Source of the DNA: Avispirillum sp959601495
GTDB lineage: Bacteria; Bacillota; Clostridia; Oscillospirales; CAG-272
Reading direction: 5' to 3'
Length of the DNA: 64,000 nucleotides
NCBI GenBank assembly: GCA_959601495.1
Contig: CAUGPT010000003.1
Coordinates: 24,063-88,062 of the forward strand
The notes below the pieces were generated by a model, which was given only the letters and a program-made list of their open reading frames with translations, was not told the DNA's origin and did no database searches. Shown in pieces: positions 8,195 through 16,035 of the stretch (within the stretch, counting starts at the first letter, position 1; each line of letters begins with the position of its first letter). Made by a program: the position numbers and the translations under genes.

Positions 8195-10663
8195 CTATTC
8201 AATGCCGAGAAGCTTTACGGTCTCCTCGCGCATTTTATATTTGAGTATCTTGCCTGCAGCGTTCATGGGGAACGTTTTTGTAAATATAAAGTACCTGGGA
8301 ACCTTGTGCGTTGCCATGCCGGACATACCGAAGGCTTTCATCTCCGTCTCGTCGGCACTCTCGCCGTCGTTCAGTATGACCCATGCGCAGGCCTCCTCGC
8401 CGTACTTCTTGTCCGGTACGCCCACGACCTGTACGTCGCGCACCTTGGGATTTGTGAGGTAATACTCCTCTATCTCGCGGGGGTATATGTTCTCGCCGCC
8501 GCGGATTATCATGTCCTTAAGGCGCCCCGTCACCTTGTAATATCCGTCGGGGGTGCGGCAGCATATATCTCCGGAGTGCAGCCAGCCCTCGCTGTCGATA
8601 GCCTGTGCGGTAGCACGGGGCATTTTGTAGTAGCCCTTCATAACGTTGAAGCCGCGAACCACAAATTCGCCCGCTTCCCCGTCGCCGAGAACGGCGCCGG
8701 TCTCGGGGTCGATTATCCTGCACTCAACTCCGGGGAAAGCGCTGCCAACGGTCTCAACTCTGTGGTCGAGATCCTCATTGACTTCTCCCATGGTGCATCC
8801 GGGGGAGGACTCTGTCTGACCGTAGACGGAGAGTATTTCCGTCATATTCATTTCCGCTGCCGCACGGCGCATAAGCTCGGGCGGGCAGTTTGCGCCCGCC
8901 ATAATGCCAGTACGCATATATGAGAAATCCGTTTTCGCAAAATCCTCATGCGCAAACATTGCGATAAACATTGTAGGCACGCCGTTGAAGCAGGTTATCT
9001 TCTCCGCCGTGATGCACGCAAGCGAGGACTTGGGCGAGAAATACGGCAGTGGCGAGAGCGTGCCGCCGTGGGTCATCATGGACGTCATGGAAAGTACCAT
9101 GCCGAAGCAGTGGAACATGGGCACCTGTATCATCATACGGTCCGCCGTTGACATATCCATTCTGTCGCCTATGATCTTGCCGTTGTTTATTATGTTGCTG
9201 TGCGTCAGCATGACTCCCTTGGGAAAGCCCGTTGTGCCGGAAGTGTACTGCATATTGGCAACGTCGCCGGAGCGGACCATGGACGCGCGCCTGCGTACCT
9301 CCTCGCGGGGAACCTCGGCGCCCCTCTCGAGCATTTCGTTCCACTCAAGGCAGCCGGGCATATTAAAGCCGACGGTCACAACGTTTCTCAGAAACGGCAG
9401 CCGCTTTGCGTAAAGGGGCGCGTCGGGCTTTTTCGTTTCAAGCTCGGGGCACAGATCGCGGATGATCTTGCCGTAGTCCGTATCCTTGCAGTTCTCTATC
9501 ATTACAAGCGTATGAGTGTCGGACTGGCGCAGAAGGTATTCTATCTCGTGGGTCTTGTAGGCGGTGTTGACCGTTACAAGCACCGCGCCTATCTTCACAG
9601 CCGCCCAGAAGGACAGAAACCACTCAGGCACGTTCGTAGCCCACACAGCGACATGATGCCCGGGCTTTACGCCGAGGGCTATGAACGCCGCGGCGACCTC
9701 ATCCACGTCGCGGCGGAACTGGGAATACGTGCGGGTGTAGTCAAGCGTCGTGTATCTGAAGGCGTACTGGTCCGGATATTTTTCCGCCATAACGTCCAGC
9801 ACCTGAGAGAACGTCATATCAAGCACATCGTATTTCTTCCAGGGAAATGTACCCGTGCCCGCGCGGTTCGTATACAGCACTTCCCTGCGGGACGTTCTCG
9901 ACACCTCGCCCATATAGCTGCAGAACTGTGTCAGAACTATATCGGGATCGTCGATCTCGTCGTTCCACGCCGCGCATACAAACGAATCGTAGTTGAGAGA
10001 GGCAAGCGCTTCGGTAAACTCTCCGCAGGGCAGCTCTCCCTCTCCGATAAGCACGTTGACTCCGTCGGCACTGCGGTCTCCCAGTCGGACATAGCGGATG
10101 TACGCGCCAAGGTTCGTAATTGTATCCTCCGCGCTTTCATGCGTATCGAAATAAGTGCTGCGTACATCCCAGCACGCGCCGAGGGCGGCGCTTGCGCATC
10201 CGTTGAGAAACGCCACGGTACGCTTGGTGTCGGCAAATCTGCCCACGGTCTCTATAAGAATTTCAACATCCTTTTTCTCAGCCGCAGCGCATACCTTTGA
10301 GAGCTTTTCGGCAAGACGGCTGTCAGCCTCACCGTCGCTGTCCGCTCCGCAGGCGCGGATGATCACACGTCCCGCGCCGGAGGAGTGCGCCATATCAATA
10401 TATCTTTTCAGAAGCTCGGGCGTAACGTCACCGCCGTCCGCGTCAAACGGACAGGTGAGCGCCGCCAGCTCAAGCCCTCTGTTATAAAGCTTTCTCTTTG
10501 CCTCCGAAACATGCTCCGGACGCAGGATGCTGTCGGAATGACGAATTCTTTCGTCCTCCGCGTCGGAAATCTCAATGCCAGAAAAGCCGTAGTCGTCGGC
10601 ATATCTGCAAAGCGACAAAAACGAAGCAAGCCTTACGTTTTCCGTTGAAAAAGTGAGCTTCAC
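8195..10663 (-). CDS. Sugar-phosphate isomerase-like TIM barrel fused to acyl-CoA synthetase
   Basis: This 822-residue protein joins two families. Residues 1 to about 255 look like a xylose-isomerase-like/AP-endonuclease-2-type TIM barrel (FSGIEISD, ILIETVGRFADT, ALGACWDVRST, YVRLGD). From about 285 on it is an AMP-forming acyl-CoA synthetase with YTSGTTGFPKG, VYGQTESSPG, WLHSGDICCRTPDGYY, GRLKDMIIRGGENIYPREIEE and a C-terminal AAGKILKYK lysine motif, as in FadD/short-chain enzymes. The start is GTG at 10661-10663 inside a GTGA overlap with the upstream LeuA-like gene, so the two are translationally coupled. Most domain homologues are separate proteins. The TIM-barrel function is unknown; a carbohydrate substrate is not implied. 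Confidence 0.85.
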   Translation of the reverse strand: MKLTFSTENVRLASFLSLCRYADDYGFSGIEISDAEDERIRHSDSILRPEHVSEAKRKLYNRGLELAALTCPFDADGGDVTPELLKRYIDMAHSSGAGRVIIRACGADSDGEADSRLAEKLSKVCAAAEKKDVEILIETVGRFADTKRTVAFLNGCASAALGACWDVRSTYFDTHESAEDTITNLGAYIRYVRLGDRSADGVNVLIGEGELPCGEFTEALASLNYDSFVCAAWNDEIDDPDIVLTQFCSYMGEVSRTSRREVLYTNRAGTGTFPWKKYDVLDMTFSQVLDVMAEKYPDQYAFRYTTLDYTRTYSQFRRDVDEVAAAFIALGVKPGHHVAVWATNVPEWFLSFWAAVKIGAVLVTVNTAYKTHEIEYLLRQSDTHTLVMIENCKDTDYGKIIRDLCPELETKKPDAPLYAKRLPFLRNVVTVGFNMPGCLEWNEMLERGAEVPREEVRRRASMVRSGDVANMQYTSGTTGFPKGVMLTHSNIINNGKIIGDRMDMSTADRMMIQVPMFHCFGMVLSMTSMMTHGGTLSPLPYFSPKSSLACITAEKITCFNGVPTMFIAMFAHEDFAKTDFSYMRTGIMAGANCPPELMRRAAAEMNMTEILSVYGQTESSPGCTMGEVNEDLDHRVETVGSAFPGVECRIIDPETGAVLGDGEAGEFVVRGFNVMKGYYKMPRATAQAIDSEGWLHSGDICCRTPDGYYKVTGRLKDMIIRGGENIYPREIEEYYLTNPKVRDVQVVGVPDKKYGEEACAWVILNDGESADETEMKAFGMSGMATHKVPRYFIFTKTFPMNAAGKILKYKMREETVKLLGIE

Positions 10664-12060
10664 GCCTGTTCCTCCTCAAAGATTATCTTGTTGAGAGCGT
10701 TTACGTACGCTCTTATACTTGCGCCTACAATATCCGTTGAAAGACCGTTGCCGGAGAACAGCTTTCCGCCGCTGCGAAGCCTTACTACGGCGTCGCCCAG
10801 CGCTTCCTTGCCCTGCGTTACGGCGCGTATCTGAAATGCGTCCAGCTCATAGTGATGACCGACGCACTGCTCTATCGCACGGAACGCCGCGTCAATAGGT
10901 CCGTCGCCCGTTGCGACGCCCACGGACTTTTCTCCCGCGCGTACCATGGCAACACTTGCCATGGCGGACGTTATGTTGCTGCTTGTTATATTGTAGCTTT
11001 CAAGATGATATGCGGAGGGCGCCTGCATTGCGTTTGACGCAATGATAGCCTCAAGCTCGGCAGCCCCCACGGAGCCTTTGCGGGCGCATACATCCATAAG
11101 CGCGTCATATACCTTGCCGTCGTCCTCGGCGCTCAGCGTGTATCCCAGTTTTTTTGCCGCTTCGCTGACCTGTGCGGCAGTGCTGTCACCGTGGAGATAT
11201 ATACCGGCGTCGCCGTCGTTCTCCCGCTCCGCAGTGTCAGAGGGATGTGCCGCCTCAACGCCGCGCAGAAGCGACGCAACGTCGCTGTAAAGCTCGGTAA
11301 GCTTCAGCGATGTGGCAACTCCCATTTCCTCGCCGCGCGCCTCAAGCATTTTCGCAAATTTCACGGTATTGAGCGCGTCATCTCCCGCAACGGCGACCTT
11401 TACGCCCGACGCACCCGCGCGTATGGCGGCGGCGGCGCAGGCGGCGCCCATGCTGATAGCGTCGGAGGGACGCACATACACATCTGCCCCGCAGCTTTCC
11501 TTTACATATTTGACAAGCGAAGCGATCTCCTCCGGCATTGCCCTGCCCGCGTCGTCGCAGAGGGTCACGATCTGCGCACCCGCATCCGCGGCACACTTCG
11601 CAGCCTTGCACAGAAACGCAACGTCGGCGCGGGTCGCGTCAAGCGCCGCAAACTCCACCTTGGGGCATTTTGCTTTCGCGGCAGTGCACAGACGGGTGAT
11701 AAAGTCTGCCATTTTCGCTTCTTTCATATGGTAGCCGTACTCCATTGTAACGGTAGATACGGGCAGCGCTATCTGCAGGCAGGGGTCCTTCGCGCCGCGA
11801 ACGCACTCCCACGCGGCGTCGATCGTTTCCTCGCTGTCGCCCGCGGGGATCGTGACCGTCGCGTTCTTCACACCCGACGATATGGTTTTATATATTATAG
11901 TATCTTCTTTCGGACAGCGCACCGGGGCAAGCTCGATTGCGCCCATGCCGACGGCGTCCATGCACGCGGCGACCGCGGTCTTTTCGCGGAAAAGAAGCTC
12001 CGCGCCCCTGCTGCGCGCAAGCGCACTGAGAGTATAATCGACAACAACTGTTTTTTTCAT
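10660..12060 (-). CDS. LeuA-like protein with degenerate active site and intact allosteric domain
   Basis: This 466-residue protein aligns by eye along 2-isopropylmalate synthase: a TIM barrel (about 5-265), linker, and LeuA regulatory domain (about 350-466, with GVATGDGPIDAAFRAIEQ and STDIVGASIRAYVNALNK). The catalytic landmarks are altered. The usual DTTLRDGEQ strand reads VDYTLSALARSRGAE (residues 7-21), and the metal-binding HCHND segment reads VYVRPSDAIS (194-203). Other motifs such as HMKEAK and DATRAD survive. Loss of the Asp/His metal ligands predicts no ordinary Claisen condensation. It may act as a leucine-responsive partner or do a different reaction. ATG 12058-12060 was chosen (AGCGAGG upstream). 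It is coupled to the fusion gene and controlled by a T-box. Confidence 0.8.
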   Translation of the reverse strand: MKKTVVVDYTLSALARSRGAELLFREKTAVAACMDAVGMGAIELAPVRCPKEDTIIYKTISSGVKNATVTIPAGDSEETIDAAWECVRGAKDPCLQIALPVSTVTMEYGYHMKEAKMADFITRLCTAAKAKCPKVEFAALDATRADVAFLCKAAKCAADAGAQIVTLCDDAGRAMPEEIASLVKYVKESCGADVYVRPSDAISMGAACAAAAIRAGASGVKVAVAGDDALNTVKFAKMLEARGEEMGVATSLKLTELYSDVASLLRGVEAAHPSDTAERENDGDAGIYLHGDSTAAQVSEAAKKLGYTLSAEDDGKVYDALMDVCARKGSVGAAELEAIIASNAMQAPSAYHLESYNITSSNITSAMASVAMVRAGEKSVGVATGDGPIDAAFRAIEQCVGHHYELDAFQIRAVTQGKEALGDAVVRLRSGGKLFSGNGLSTDIVGASIRAYVNALNKIIFEEEQA

Positions 12061-12078
12061 GGTAAAACCTCGCTTGTG

Positions 12079-12354
12079 AAAAAATAGAAAAACCCGCAGA
12101 AACCTCTCGGTTTCTGCGGGGTGACTTAACAAATATAAAGCCACGGTACCACCCGCATTGCCGCTCGCGCGGCCGCTCACAGGCTCAATAAAGCCTTCGG
12201 TCTGTCACGGGACCTCCCGGAATCCCTTACACTGCATTTTCGGGGATCCTGCTCCGATAGGAGACAGCATACGCGGATCCATGCCGTCTCGCACCGACCG
12301 ACGGCTCTCTGAAAGGCTTGCCGCGAATGCTTAATATCATCATCGCATTTCTTA
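12079..12354 (-). promoter_or_regulatory. T-box leader upstream of the LeuA-like gene
   Basis: On the minus strand it has CAGAGAG, the GGTCGGTGCGA distal loop, the T-box core GGGTGGTACCGTGGC (near 12133-12150) and a strong terminator (CCCGCAGAAACC pairing with GGTTTCTGCGGG, 12093-12120) followed by a T-rich tract. A lower stem I can be drawn between GCATTCGCGG and CCGCGTATGC. That places the triplets TGG, GAT and ATC in the specifier loop; ATC (Ile, 12276-12278) is one candidate but is not established. Confidence 0.9.
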
Positions 12355-12359
12355 CGGTG

Positions 12360-12388
12360 ATTATAGCAAAGAAGCCATGCTTTGTCAA
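12360..12388 (-). promoter_or_regulatory. Sigma-A promoter of the LeuA-like operon
   Basis: TTGACA (12383-12388), 17-base spacer, TATAAT (12360-12365): a perfect consensus on the minus strand, immediately before the T-box. Confidence 0.9.
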
Positions 12389-12483
12389 CAAAATTGCGGC
12401 AAAATTCCCATTTTTGTGTCAAGTGACAAAAATAGCGAAAAAGGCACCCCGCGCGCGATAATTTTGCACATGGAAAACACGGC

Positions 12484-12608
12484 GCGGCGCGGGCTGCCGC
12501 ACATTCCCTTCTCACGGCGTGGGCTGCCGCACATTCCCTTCTCACGGCACGGCGCGGGCTGCGCACATTCCCTTCTCACGGCGCGGGCTGCCGCACATTT
12601 TCTTCTCC
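12484..12608. repeat. Four imperfect tandem repeats of about 30 bases
   Basis: The segment repeats GGCGCGGGCTGCCGCACATT followed by CCCTTCTCAC-type sequence four times, with small changes (GGCGTGGG in unit 2, a GGCAC insertion in unit 3, a TTTTCTTCTCC end in unit 4). It lies in a gene-free stretch (12,389-12,902). A second, looser duplication follows: GTGCGGTGCTGTC near 12671 and 12808, CGCCCCGTCATATC-type near 12700 and 12760. No coding frame is convincing here. Confidence 0.7.
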
Positions 12609-12902
12609 ACTCGCTCCGCCCCGCGGGATCATCCGCGCTTTTTCGCGAAACAGTCAGACGCCAAGCCCCGTGCGGTGCTGTCTGTTCTTTGCACCCGCGC
12701 CCCGTCATATCATGCTTTACGGCTTGATATTTCCGGCGGCGGGATTCTATTCTCTGTGCACGCCCCGTCATATCGGCGTCCGAGCGTAAGCCTCTTGCCT
12801 GCCGCGTGCGGTGCTGTCACGTTGCCCGCCTTATATTCGGCGGCGCGGTCTGATGTCGGCAAAGCATAAAAGCAGTAGTTTTTTAACAAAATAAATAAAA
12901 TA

Positions 12903-12931
12903 TTGACATATGTAAACATATGTAGTAATAA
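12903..12931 (+). promoter_or_regulatory. Promoter with overlapping palindromic operator-like sequence
   Basis: TTGACA (12903-12908) and TAATAA (12926-12931) with a 17-base spacer. The spacer carries two copies of the palindrome ACATATGT separated by AA (12906-12923), the layout of a repressor site placed between -35 and -10. It drives the frameshifted zinc-ribbon gene 33 bases downstream. Confidence 0.6.
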
Positions 12932-12963
12932 TTGTATTGCACGTTCATACGGAGGTGTTAATT

Positions 12964-13237
12964 TTGGCAGAGAAAAAGCTTATCATTCCTTCTAAGCGGA
13001 AAAAAGTATAACCCGTGTCCCGAATGCGGCGCGGATCTGCCGGACGGCGCAACGGTATGCGCATCATGCGGCTGCGAGCTGCCGAGTCCCTGCCCTTTCT
13101 GCGGAACGCCGCTTCCGCGAAAAGACGCGAAATTCTGCCCCGAGTGCGGCAAGCCGCTTACCGAAACGTGTCCCGTCTGCAAGGCGCCGATCAGCGGCTC
13201 CTCCAAGTTCTGCCCCGAATGCGGAACAAAGCTGTAA
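12964..13237 (+). pseudogene. Double zinc-ribbon protein gene with a frameshift at an A6 tract
   Basis: A TTG start at 12964 with GGAGG 8 bases upstream opens a frame MAEKKLIIPSKRKKV that stops after 15 codons. One base out of frame, downstream of the A6 run at 12999-13005, an open frame encodes five CxxC knuckles (CPECG, CASCG, CPFCG, CPECG, CPVCK) and a last CPECG before a TAA at 13235-13237. That second frame has no start codon of its own. Removing one A joins the two into a protein of about 90 residues with tandem zinc ribbons. Possibilities are a sequencing error, a true mutation, phase variation, or slippage on the A run. The same zinc-ribbon type recurs in the four genes downstream. 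Confidence 0.65.
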
Positions 13238-13355
13238 TACCCGACGCGGCGCGCCGTCGCTTCATCTCATCGGCTGCCCGCGCCGCAAACATACGGAAAT
13301 CATCATTTTGAATTCCGTTTTCCGATCGCTTTGTAAACTCTCATATCGCTTTTTC

Positions 13356-13386
13356 GCCTGCAGCCGACTGCTTGGCGGCTGCAGGC
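13356..13386. terminator. Hairpin between the zinc-ribbon genes
   Basis: GCCTGCAGCCG and CGGCTGCAGGC form an 11-bp stem with a 9-base loop. There is no clear T run on the plus strand, so it may be a weak terminator or a processing hairpin. Confidence 0.4.
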
Positions 13387-13439
13387 AAACTTATACCGAC
13401 GGCACATTATCAGCATAAAAGAAAAGAGGAACTATCAGC

Positions 13440-14012
13440 ATGGCATCAGACAGCGCCGTTTCCGCTATCAGGAGAACAAAAGCAAAAAAGATCATTTTTC
13501 TTATAATCGGATGGATGATCGCGGCTTTCAACGGGTCATTGGCACTTATATGTTCGTTCGCCACCGGACACAAGGATAAATCTTCTGTTTTTCTGTTATT
13601 TCTCTTTTTGTCTATCGCGTCAGTGGGAGTGCTGTTTATTGTGATAGGCACAAAAGCAAAGCATTTGCTCCGCAATTATTATGATTACTCGGCAAGGCTG
13701 TCCGCCGACCCGAACGGCTCCATAGACCTATTGGCGGCAGCGCTGGGCAAGCCCGCATCCGATCTTGCAAAAGAACTTTCGGAAATGATAACTCTGGGCT
13801 TTTTCCCGGGAGCGTTTATTGACACCAAGTACAACCGCGTGGTCTTCACGGGCGGTGATCCGACAAAAGCAAAAGCTGCCGTCGGGCAAGCATCCGGACA
13901 TTCGTCAAGATATGTTATGGTGAAATGCAAAGGATGCGGGGCAACGAACAAGATACTTTCGGGCACCGTCGGCGAATGTGAATACTGCGGCTCACGCCTG
14001 TCCGCAAACTGA
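13440..14012 (+). CDS. Two-TM protein with C-terminal zinc ribbon
   Basis: This 190-residue protein of unrecognised family has two hydrophobic segments (about 18-40 and 49-70). A soluble middle follows with a helical-repeat look (SIDLLAAALGKPASDLAKELSEMITLGFFPGAFID). A C-terminal zinc ribbon ends it (VKCKGCGATNKILSGTVGECEYCGSRL). The middle segment resembles the winged-helix/PCI-like LxxAxG...V...L..MI..G.F pattern shared with the next gene, and both end in the same ribbon. GAGGA lies upstream of the ATG, and the next gene begins 14 bases after the stop. Probably a membrane-anchored protein with its ribbon in the cytoplasm; function unknown. Confidence 0.75.
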   Translation: MASDSAVSAIRRTKAKKIIFLIIGWMIAAFNGSLALICSFATGHKDKSSVFLLFLFLSIASVGVLFIVIGTKAKHLLRNYYDYSARLSADPNGSIDLLAAALGKPASDLAKELSEMITLGFFPGAFIDTKYNRVVFTGGDPTKAKAAVGQASGHSSRYVMVKCKGCGATNKILSGTVGECEYCGSRLSAN

Positions 14013-14026
14013 GGAGAAAAACAGAA

Positions 14027-14671
14027 TTGCAGAAAAAAGGTTCTTCATGGGGCATCATAGCGCTGTGGTTCGTTTTGTTTTTCCCCGTCGCCGTTGTTCT
14101 GACAGTCAAAAAGATGAGCGGAGAAAAGCTCAGCTACATCCAAAACGGAAAAGCGCTGCGCATCATCGGGTACATATTGCTCGGTTTCGCCGCCCTGTAT
14201 CTTGTGCTTGCGCTGACAGGAAATCTTAAGACCGAAGACGGCTCAAGCATTGTCGGCGGAGTTATTGTTGCCGAGGCTGTTTTCGGCGGCGGTGCACTGT
14301 GCGTGTTCTACGGTACGGCTTTTATAAGACGGGGCAAAAAATACAAAAGATACATATCAGTCATAAATACAAGCAATGATCTCATCATCGACAATATCGC
14401 GTCGCAGATACCCACAACTTATGATAAAGCGGTGAGAGATATCCAATCCATGCTGGACGACGGATTTTTCATGAACGCCAGGCTGGATCTCGGCCAAAGA
14501 GAGCTTATCATGCCGAGGAGATCGGCAAACCGCGGCGCCGCCGGTCCGGATCGGACCTGCGTGAGTGCACCAAAGCAGACACTCTGCGTAAAGTGTAAAA
14601 ATTGCGGAGCAACAAATACCGTTGTTTCGGGTGAAAGAAATGAATGTGAATACTGCGGTTCGCCGCTGTAG
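14027..14671 (+). CDS. Two-TM protein with C-terminal zinc ribbon (paralogue of the upstream gene)
   Basis: This 214-residue protein starts at TTG 14027-14029, supported by GAGGAG ten bases upstream. Hydrophobic segments lie near 8-26, 45-65 and 75-97. A soluble part reads ...DKAVRDIQSMLDDGFFMNARLDLGQRELIM, and the C-terminal ribbon is VKCKNCGATNTVVSGERNECEYCGSPL. The ribbon and preceding helix match the 13440 gene, so the two arose by duplication. It is in a tight operon (14-base upstream and 16-base downstream gaps). Function unknown. Confidence 0.75.
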   Translation: MQKKGSSWGIIALWFVLFFPVAVVLTVKKMSGEKLSYIQNGKALRIIGYILLGFAALYLVLALTGNLKTEDGSSIVGGVIVAEAVFGGGALCVFYGTAFIRRGKKYKRYISVINTSNDLIIDNIASQIPTTYDKAVRDIQSMLDDGFFMNARLDLGQRELIMPRRSANRGAAGPDRTCVSAPKQTLCVKCKNCGATNTVVSGERNECEYCGSPL

Positions 14672-14687
14672 ATCGGAGAAATGATCA

Positions 14688-15047
14688 ATGAAATGTCAGA
14701 ATTGCGGTACGGAGTTTGAAGGAAACTTCTGTACAAACTGCGGCTCTCCCGCCGCGGGACCGACGGCTGTGCAGCGCGCGCCGATCGGCGGCGCCGGCTT
14801 GGTATGCAAAAAGTGCGGCAGCAGTAGTATCAGTGTTCAGGTCGTGAATGAAGTAAAACTGAAAAACAAGCGCCACGGCTGCGCCTGGTGGATATTCGTC
14901 GGCTGGTGGTGGGTCCCCTGCAAATGGCTGTTCTTTACATTGCCCGCGCTGATCTTCAAGATCTTCAGCCACAAAAAGCAGGAAGCCGTAAACAAACAGA
15001 AAACTATATGTGTATGTCAGAATTGCGGATATACATGGGAAAAATAA
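14688..15047 (+). CDS. Membrane protein with zinc ribbons at both ends
   Basis: This 119-residue protein has an N-terminal ribbon (CQNCGTEFEGNFCTNCGSP), a second CxxC pair (CKKCGSSSISV) and a Trp-rich hydrophobic segment (about 66-92, starting CAWWIFVGWWWVPCKW). A C-terminal CQNCGYTWEK suggests that the second CxxC pair and the last one form one ribbon interrupted by the membrane segment. It belongs to the zinc-ribbon operon. Function is unknown. Confidence 0.75.
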   Translation: MKCQNCGTEFEGNFCTNCGSPAAGPTAVQRAPIGGAGLVCKKCGSSSISVQVVNEVKLKNKRHGCAWWIFVGWWWVPCKWLFFTLPALIFKIFSHKKQEAVNKQKTICVCQNCGYTWEK

Positions 15048-15062
15048 ACGGAGGAAAGAAAA

Positions 15063-15935
15063 ATGAAATGTAACTATTGCGGAACAGAGTTTGAGGGCAA
15101 GTTCTGCCCCAATTGCGGAGCACCTAACGGTGAAACCGCGGCAGCAGCCGCAGCCGGACAGCAGCCGTCGGAAAACGGCGCAAACGGCGCGCAGCCCGAA
15201 ATTCAGGCAGCGGCGCCCGAAGCGCCCGCGCCTGCCGCGAAAGCGAAAAAATCCATATTCAAAAGATGGTGGTTCTGGGTCATCATCGGCGTAGCTTCGA
15301 TCGGTATTCTCGGCGCAGCGGTCGGCGGCGGAGATGACGACAAAACGGTAAAGCCGAAGGATACATCCTCGTCTCAGGTCGCGGACAATAAGGACAGCGG
15401 CGAAAACAGCAGCGCTGACGAGGCTGCGGTAACCGTTGTTGATTTCTCCTCAATGAGCAAGGCGGATATCGAAGCATGGGCAGCGCAGAATGACGTTACC
15501 GTTACATTCAGCGAAGATTACTCCGACAGCGTTGAGATCGGAGCGCTAGTCAGCCAGAGCAAAAAGGCTGACGAGACCGTAAAAGCCGGCGCCACCGTCA
15601 ATGTCGTGCTTTCAAAGGGAAAGAAGCCTTCCGCCGAGTACCTCAACGCTCTGAAAAAGGCTGAATCCTATTCCAAGCTCATGCATATGTCGAAAAAGGC
15701 GATCTACGATCAGCTCACATCGGAATACGGCGAGCAGTTCCCTGCCGATGCGGCACAGTACGCGATAGATAATATGACAGCCGATTGGTACGCAAACGCT
15801 CTTGAAAAAGCAAAATCATACCGCGACACCATGAATATGTCCAAAAACGCCATCTATGATCAGCTGATCTCCGAATACGGTGAGCAGTTCACAGCGGACG
15901 AAGCTCAGTACGCTGTCGATCACATGGACGATTGA
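15063..15935 (+). CDS. Zinc-ribbon, single-TM protein with PASTA domain and two Ltp-type repeats
   Basis: The 290-residue protein has a zinc ribbon at 1-20 (CNYCGTEFEGKFCPNCG), an Ala/Pro-rich linker, one TM segment at about 69-89 and an acidic linker. A PASTA-like domain follows at about 121-187, then two near-identical 49-residue repeats at about 190-238 and 241-289, each with a KKAIYDQLTSEYGEQFPADA-type core. The repeats resemble the Ltp/host-cell-surface lipoprotein helical repeat (PF07553), known from surface proteins including a phage superinfection-exclusion lipoprotein. The predicted topology is ribbon inside, PASTA and repeats outside. A cell-wall-binding or envelope-sensing role is inferred. 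It ends the zinc-ribbon operon. Confidence 0.8.
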   Translation: MKCNYCGTEFEGKFCPNCGAPNGETAAAAAAGQQPSENGANGAQPEIQAAAPEAPAPAAKAKKSIFKRWWFWVIIGVASIGILGAAVGGGDDDKTVKPKDTSSSQVADNKDSGENSSADEAAVTVVDFSSMSKADIEAWAAQNDVTVTFSEDYSDSVEIGALVSQSKKADETVKAGATVNVVLSKGKKPSAEYLNALKKAESYSKLMHMSKKAIYDQLTSEYGEQFPADAAQYAIDNMTADWYANALEKAKSYRDTMNMSKNAIYDQLISEYGEQFTADEAQYAVDHMDD

Positions 15936-16035
15936 GTCGCGCGGGCAGTCACTTATAATAAACATAAACAGATGACACCGCCCATACACCGCACCGCACA
16001 TAAGAGCATATAGTATTTAAGGCTTCGTTCATCCC

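Noticed and set aside
9200..10300. 366-codon plus-strand frame
   Set aside because: Antisense to the TIM-barrel/synthetase fusion; no recognisable motifs and no start signal.
12484..12608. Possible CRISPR array
   Set aside because: The units are directly adjacent with no unique spacers, only four in number, and there are no cas genes; they are simple tandem repeats.
12377..12869. Several overlapping short frames in the repeat patch
   Set aside because: They arise from GC-rich tandem repeats, disagree in frame and strand, and lack ribosome-binding sites.
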